Shown here: one piece after another, positions 3,824 through 8,002 of the stretch
How the letters are laid out: each line of letters opens with the position of its first letter
How positions within the stretch are numbered: position 1 is the first letter of the stretch
Source of the DNA: Chitinophagaceae bacterium
GTDB lineage: Bacteria > Bacteroidota > Bacteroidia > Chitinophagales > Chitinophagaceae
Assembly: GCA_017882205.1 (NCBI GenBank)
Contig: JADGPY010000248.1
Span: forward strand, 1-8,002
Direction: 5' to 3'
DNA length: 8,002 bases
The notes under the pieces: generated by a model
Database searches by the model: none
What the model was told of the DNA's origin: nothing
Seen by the model: the letters and a program-made list of their open reading frames with translations, nothing else
Translations under genes and position numbers: made by a program

Positions 3824-6649
3824 ATGAGCGCTACAAAAATTATAAACACCATACCAAAGACAACTTTTGATAAGAATAATAACATTCTTATTAAAGGTGC
3901 AAGAATGCATAACCTGAAAAACATTACCGTTGAAATCCCCCGAAATAAATTAGTGGTAGTGACCGGTGTCTCCGGGTCAGGAAAATCTTCTCTAACTATC
4001 GACACTTTATTTGCAGAAGGTCAACGCCGATATGCCGAAAGCCTTAGTTCCTATGCGCGTCAGTTCATGGCGCGTATGAATAAGCCAGACGTAGATTATA
4101 TAAAAGGATTGTGTCCGGCCATTGCTATAGAACAAAAAGTAATTACCCGGACTCCCCGTTCTACTGTTGGAAGTATGACAGAGATATATGATTACCTGCG
4201 GCTAATGTTTGCAAGAATAGGTAAAACCATTTCGCCCGTATCCGGGAGGGAAGTTAAAAAAGATGATGTTAAAGATGTTGTCGAAGCTATCAGTAAATTG
4301 AACGAAGGAGATAAGGTATTGCTACTAGTTCCATTCAAGCAGCACCATAATCGCGATATAGAGGAAGAACTAAATATCCTGATGCAAAAAGGTTTTTCCA
4401 GGTTATATGTTGGTAAAGAAATTTTGAGGATAGAAGATATTCTAAAGGAAGATCCTGCATCTTATATTGTTCATCGCAAAGCCTATGTTCTTATCGATCG
4501 CCTGGTAGTAAAACAATTTGATGAAGATGATAAACATCGTATAGCCGATTCTGTTAACACCGCTTTTTATGAAGGGGAAGGAGAAGTAACACTTGAAGTG
4601 AATGGAAAAGATATATTGCCCTTTTCAAATAAGTTTGAATTGGATGGAATACGTTTTGAAGAACCTGTACCTAATTTATTTTCATTTAATAATCCCTATG
4701 GTGCATGCCCCGCATGCGGAGGCTTTTCACTGGTGCTGGGCATTGATCCTGATCTGGTGATACCTGATAAACGGTTGAGCATATATGAAAATGCTGTTGC
4801 ACCCTGGCGTGGTGAAAAACTGAGCGCATGGAAGGATGCTCTAATAAAAGCTTCGCGCAAAGCTGATTTCCCTGTGCACAAATCTATCCTCGATTTAACT
4901 ACTGCTGAATACAACCTGTTATGGACAGGGAATGAATATTTTGAGGGGATAAATGCATTCTTCAAGGAAGTGGAACAGAATTTATATAAAGTGCAGTATA
5001 GGGTTTTACTTAGCCGATATAGGGGCCGAACACTTTGTCCTGAATGCCAGGGTTATCGGTTAAGAAAGGAAGCACTTTATATACAGATCGAACATCTTCA
5101 TATTGGCCAGCTTTGCGAGATGCCGGTAAAGGACTTGTATCAATGGTTCGAGGATCTTCAGCTAACAGAATACGACCATACGGTTGCTAAAAGAATTTTA
5201 ACAGAGATCAGGAATCGTCTACGGACTTTACTTGATGTTGGGCTTGGGTATCTAACATTAAATCGTCTTGCTAATTCATTAAGTGGTGGTGAGAGCCAGC
5301 GTATTCAATTAACAAGAAGCCTGGGGAGTAATCTTACCAATTCATTGTACATACTTGATGAGCCATCGATCGGTCTTCATTCACGAGATACAGAAAGATT
5401 GATAGTAGTGCTTAAAGAACTGCGTGATCTGGGTAATACGGTAGTAGTTGTAGAACATGATGAGATGATGATGCGCGAAGCAGATCATATTATAGATATG
5501 GGTCCACTAGCGAGTCATCTTGGTGGAGAAGTAGTGGCTGAAGGAAATTATAATGAATTGATAGCGAATCCAAAAAGCCTTACTGGAAAATACCTTGATG
5601 GAAAATTGACCATAGATCCCCCAAAGATCATACGTAAGTGGAATCGCTCAATCACTATACAAGGAGCTCGTCAAAACAACTTACAGGACATCGATGTGGT
5701 AATTCCATTAAATGTATTATGTGTCATCAGTGGTGTAAGTGGAAGTGGTAAAACAACTTTAGTAAAACACATCCTCTTTCCAGCGTTAATGAAATTGAAA
5801 GGTGAGTTTGCTGAAAAGGTTGGTTTATTCAGAGGGCTTGCTGGTGATGTTGACTCTATTTCCCAGGTGGAAATGATAGACCAGAACCCCATAGGAAAAT
5901 CTTCGAGAAGCAATCCAGTAACCTATATTAAAGCGTACGATGAGATCAGGGAGCTTTTTAGCAAACAGCCATTGAGCAAGATCAGGGGATTTTTACCAAA
6001 GCATTTTTCATTCAATGTTGACGGAGGAAGATGTGATGCCTGCAAGGGAGAAGGTGAACAGGTTGTGGAAATGCAGTTTCTTGCAGATGTGCATTTAATA
6101 TGCGAAGTATGTGGCGGAAAAAAATTCAAGGAGGAAGTGCTGGAAGTAACCTACAAGGGAAAGAGTATTCACGATGTATTGGAAATGAGTGTAGATGAGG
6201 CAATAGAATTTTTCAGCGAGGATAAAGAGGTCGCTAAGAAAATAAAGCCATTGAGCGATGTAGGATTAGGTTATATAAAGCTTGGACAATCATCGGATAC
6301 TCTTTCGGGTGGGGAAGCACAAAGGGTAAAGCTGGCATCTTTTCTAAGTAAGGGGAGGCCGCGGGTAGCTGACCAGGTTGGCAAGGGACACCTGTTATTT
6401 ATTTTTGATGAGCCTACCACAGGCCTTCACTTTCATGATATAAAAAAATTATTGGCTTCTTTTAATGCATTGATAGAACAAGGACATTCCATCTTAGTGA
6501 TCGAACATAATACAGATATTATCAAATCTGCTGATTGGTGTATTGACCTGGGCCCTGAAGCCGGTGATGGTGGAGGAAATCTTGTTTATGCAGGAATACC
6601 CTCAGGATTGAAGAAAGTGAAAGAATCATATACCGGAAAATTTCTGTGA
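3824..6649 (+). CDS. uvrA: UvrA-type excinuclease ABC subunit A (Bacteroidota paralogue)
   Basis: This 941-residue protein has the normal UvrA length; UvrA is the damage-recognition ATPase of nucleotide excision repair and loads UvrB in the cytoplasm. Module I has Walker A GVSGSGKSS (48-56, K54), signature LSGGESQR (486-493) and Walker B YILDEPS (509-515). Module II has Walker A GVSGSGKTT (637-645, K643), signature LSGGEAQR (827-834) and Walker B FIFDEPTTGLH (859-869). The UvrB-binding and insertion regions lie between the halves of module I. The C-terminal zinc finger is complete (C737, C740, C760, C763). The N-terminal finger retains only CPAC (295-298); the usual first CxxC is replaced by FELD near 271-274. 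CPEC at 405-408 is present. Eight extra residues precede the second Walker B. Bacteroidota often carry two UvrA proteins, and these traits suggest the second, whose repair role is less certain. The ATG at 3824 gives a 20-residue lead before the conserved IKGARMHNLKN. Confidence 0.93.
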   Translation: MSATKIINTIPKTTFDKNNNILIKGARMHNLKNITVEIPRNKLVVVTGVSGSGKSSLTIDTLFAEGQRRYAESLSSYARQFMARMNKPDVDYIKGLCPAIAIEQKVITRTPRSTVGSMTEIYDYLRLMFARIGKTISPVSGREVKKDDVKDVVEAISKLNEGDKVLLLVPFKQHHNRDIEEELNILMQKGFSRLYVGKEILRIEDILKEDPASYIVHRKAYVLIDRLVVKQFDEDDKHRIADSVNTAFYEGEGEVTLEVNGKDILPFSNKFELDGIRFEEPVPNLFSFNNPYGACPACGGFSLVLGIDPDLVIPDKRLSIYENAVAPWRGEKLSAWKDALIKASRKADFPVHKSILDLTTAEYNLLWTGNEYFEGINAFFKEVEQNLYKVQYRVLLSRYRGRTLCPECQGYRLRKEALYIQIEHLHIGQLCEMPVKDLYQWFEDLQLTEYDHTVAKRILTEIRNRLRTLLDVGLGYLTLNRLANSLSGGESQRIQLTRSLGSNLTNSLYILDEPSIGLHSRDTERLIVVLKELRDLGNTVVVVEHDEMMMREADHIIDMGPLASHLGGEVVAEGNYNELIANPKSLTGKYLDGKLTIDPPKIIRKWNRSITIQGARQNNLQDIDVVIPLNVLCVISGVSGSGKTTLVKHILFPALMKLKGEFAEKVGLFRGLAGDVDSISQVEMIDQNPIGKSSRSNPVTYIKAYDEIRELFSKQPLSKIRGFLPKHFSFNVDGGRCDACKGEGEQVVEMQFLADVHLICEVCGGKKFKEEVLEVTYKGKSIHDVLEMSVDEAIEFFSEDKEVAKKIKPLSDVGLGYIKLGQSSDTLSGGEAQRVKLASFLSKGRPRVADQVGKGHLLFIFDEPTTGLHFHDIKKLLASFNALIEQGHSILVIEHNTDIIKSADWCIDLGPEAGDGGGNLVYAGIPSGLKKVKESYTGKFL

Positions 6650-6660
6650 GTCTCCTTCCG

Positions 6661-7071
6661 CTATCTCAAACGATTGCTATCTTTTATAAGTTTCTCATCT
6701 TTATTAATTCCTATTGCTGCCATTATCAATGCAATCAGGGTTATGATATGAAATGCTGACCAAAGGTCGAAGGTTCCTGTGGAAAATTTTTTCAATTGTA
6801 TTATATACAAAAGAATAACCAGGCATTCAGCGATTATTGCAACAATGCAAATACGCAGCTGGACAATCCTATAATTGAATAAAAATATATTTATAACTAT
6901 GGCTGATCCTAATGCACTGGTAAGTACCATCAATAAGAAATTGTCTATAGCCAGTAAGTGATGATATGTGTTATCAGCAATTAGTGTTCCGCTGTAAAAA
7001 GAAAGTTTCAAAGTCAGGAATACTGCAATAGCTGCCAATAGCATCCAAACAGTTTGTACTCGTTGTAACAT
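6661..7071 (-). CDS. DUF4293 family membrane protein
   Basis: This 136-residue integral membrane protein has four predicted helices, at about 8-25, 44-66, 72-92 and 104-121. It begins MLQRVQTVWMLLAAIAVFLT, then LKLSFYSG, and ends with the cytoplasmic-looking tail NKDEKLIKDSNRLR. The N-terminal QRVQTVW motif, the LSFYSG segment and the KDEKLI...NRLR tail are the signature of DUF4293, a small inner-membrane family confined largely to Bacteroidota with no established function. The ATG at 7071 directly starts the conserved motif. It lies 28 bp after the stop of the T9SS-sorted gene on the same strand and may be read through from it. Its own stop is only 11 bp from the convergent uvrA stop, with no room for a hairpin terminator, so the two transcripts probably overlap. 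Confidence 0.9.
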   Translation of the reverse strand: MLQRVQTVWMLLAAIAVFLTLKLSFYSGTLIADNTYHHLLAIDNFLLMVLTSALGSAIVINIFLFNYRIVQLRICIVAIIAECLVILLYIIQLKKFSTGTFDLWSAFHIITLIALIMAAIGINKDEKLIKDSNRLR

Positions 7072-7099
7072 AGTAGAGAATTATGATGCGAATGTAAAT

Positions 7100-8002
7100 T
7101 TATTCTTTTACAAATGATCTGGAGCCATAACCAGCTTTGCCCACTACCTTGAATGTGTAACTTCCCGATGACAGGTTATTAATATTGATCTCAATAGTGT
7201 TTGCGGAACTTAGCCTGTTTAGTACCAGTTTACCAGCAGCATCAAATAATTGAATATTTTTCTGGTCATTATCATTTGCCGTGAATTTCAGGATGATATA
7301 GTTGCCTGCAGGATTAGGATAGATCACCCAATTATTAATTTCTCCGATGTAAACTTTTTTGATACCAGTATAATAATAACTTCCCTGATCATCGATAATT
7401 TTAAGACGATAATAATTCCATCCATGGGAAGGGGAAGGGTCTATGGCAGAATAATCGCTTGTGGCCAATAATTTCCTTGAAGCAACTGCAGATAAAAAAG
7501 TAAATGAGTTTAGATCTAATGATTTTTCCACTTCATATCTTGCGATATTTTGATCATCAGTGATTTTCCAGGATGCCCAGGCTTCCTTATTTACGAGGGT
7601 AACATCCCAGTTCAACAATTGCAATGGCAGGAAGTTGAATCGGCTAAGAGTACCAAGGGTAAAAGTATCTTCGGCAATGGTAAAACTTCCTACAGGCTTG
7701 TTTGATTTGACATATCCAAAGGTGCTGTCAGCGCCGGTTACATTCCCTGCATTAGTGCCAATACCGTTGTGTTCAGCAATCCATTGAGGCGGTGGATAAT
7801 TTACATAATGTGCAACGAGCAGACTATCTCTCGTAGCCGCATTTGCACTTACCCTGCTATAACTTCTCCAGGATAATGTTAAAAACGCATCATCGTCCGG
7901 TCCCGAAGGTTGGTTACTGATTATCTTCCAATATTCCAATTTACTTACATGATCAAGAGGGGGTAGTACCGGACCGGAATTGATGGGGGCTGATGGAATG
8001 TA
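7100..8002 (-). CDS. C-terminal part of a large secreted protein with a T9SS type A sorting domain (partial)
   Basis: The frame is open from the right window edge to a TAA at 7102-7100, giving the last 300 residues of a longer protein. The TTG at 7939 is not a credible start because coding sequence continues upstream of it (LPPLDHVSKLEYWKI). The first part, about residues 15-120, has the beta-rich pattern of Bacteroidota surface proteins (VSKLEYWKII, DAFLTLSWRSYSRV, LVAHYVN, GSFTIAED). A fibronectin-like module follows (WASWKITDDQNIARYEVEKS...WNYYRLKIIDDQGSYYYTGIKKV). The last ~75 residues form the T9SS sorting domain: WVIYPNPAGNYIILKF, then IQLFDAAGKLVLN and a final LSSGSYTFKVVGKAGYGSRS. Such domains direct export across the outer membrane through PorU-type machinery and are then cleaved. 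The function of the upstream part is outside the window. It precedes the DUF4293 gene by 28 bp. Confidence 0.9.
   Translation of the reverse strand, partial: YIPSAPINSGPVLPPLDHVSKLEYWKIISNQPSGPDDDAFLTLSWRSYSRVSANAATRDSLLVAHYVNYPPPQWIAEHNGIGTNAGNVTGADSTFGYVKSNKPVGSFTIAEDTFTLGTLSRFNFLPLQLLNWDVTLVNKEAWASWKITDDQNIARYEVEKSLDLNSFTFLSAVASRKLLATSDYSAIDPSPSHGWNYYRLKIIDDQGSYYYTGIKKVYIGEINNWVIYPNPAGNYIILKFTANDNDQKNIQLFDAAGKLVLNRLSSANTIEININNLSSGSYTFKVVGKAGYGSRSFVKE

Noticed and set aside
3766..4005. Minus-strand open frame overlapping the uvrA promoter and start
   Set aside because: It runs antisense to conserved UvrA residues including Walker A and has no recognisable domain.
7939..7939. TTG at 7939 as the true start of the T9SS-sorted protein
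   Set aside because: The same frame stays open to the window edge with sensible protein sequence, and a secreted protein should begin with a signal peptide, which is absent here; the gene is truncated by the window.

Overview
The window looks like a chromosomal segment from a Bacteroidota bacterium, most likely near the Chitinophagaceae. The evidence is the gene content: a protein ending in a type IX secretion (T9SS) sorting domain, a DUF4293 membrane protein, a Bacteroidota-style ECF sigma factor, and the Bacteroidota form of a UvrA paralogue. The DNA is AT-rich, Shine-Dalgarno sequences are weak, and one TAnnTTTG-type promoter is visible. The family-level assignment is inference. No rRNA, tRNA, CRISPR array, insertion sequence or phage gene is visible.

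Layout, left to right. Bases 1-192 (minus) hold the first 64 codons of a glycosyltransferase of the ArnT/GT39-like membrane family, cut by the window edge. Bases 193-634 carry no gene. They contain a cluster of DnaA-box-like nonamers overlapping a Bacteroidota-type promoter that points right. Bases 635-2902 (plus) are a three-gene set: a DinB-fold protein, a DGPF/YCII-family protein, and an ECF42-type sigma factor with the long C-terminal extension typical of that group. ECF42 sigma factors are known to neighbour and control DGPF proteins, so the last two genes form a recognisable regulatory module. A probably bidirectional terminator (2906-2938) separates the sigma gene from a second, unrelated ECF sigma factor on the minus strand (2959-3540).

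The 283-bp divergent region (3541-3823) separates this second sigma gene from a full-length uvrA paralogue (3824-6649, plus). The region holds an inverted repeat near the sigma gene and two copies of a 10-bp near-palindrome just before uvrA. The UvrA keeps both ABC ATPase modules and the C-terminal zinc finger. It lacks the first cysteine pair of the N-terminal zinc finger and has a short insertion ahead of the second Walker B motif. Eleven bases after uvrA ends, on the opposite strand, lies a DUF4293 membrane protein (6661-7071). It is preceded by the 3' end of a large secreted, T9SS-sorted protein gene (7100-8002) that runs off the right edge.

Most of this is ordinary Bacteroidota housekeeping and accessory content. 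The points most worth a second look are the UvrA zinc-finger loss, the paired palindromes at the uvrA start, the DnaA-box-like cluster with promoter at 264-311, and the DinB-DGPF-ECF42 module, whose sigma gene has no ATG or GTG start. I do not see a clearly new multi-gene system.
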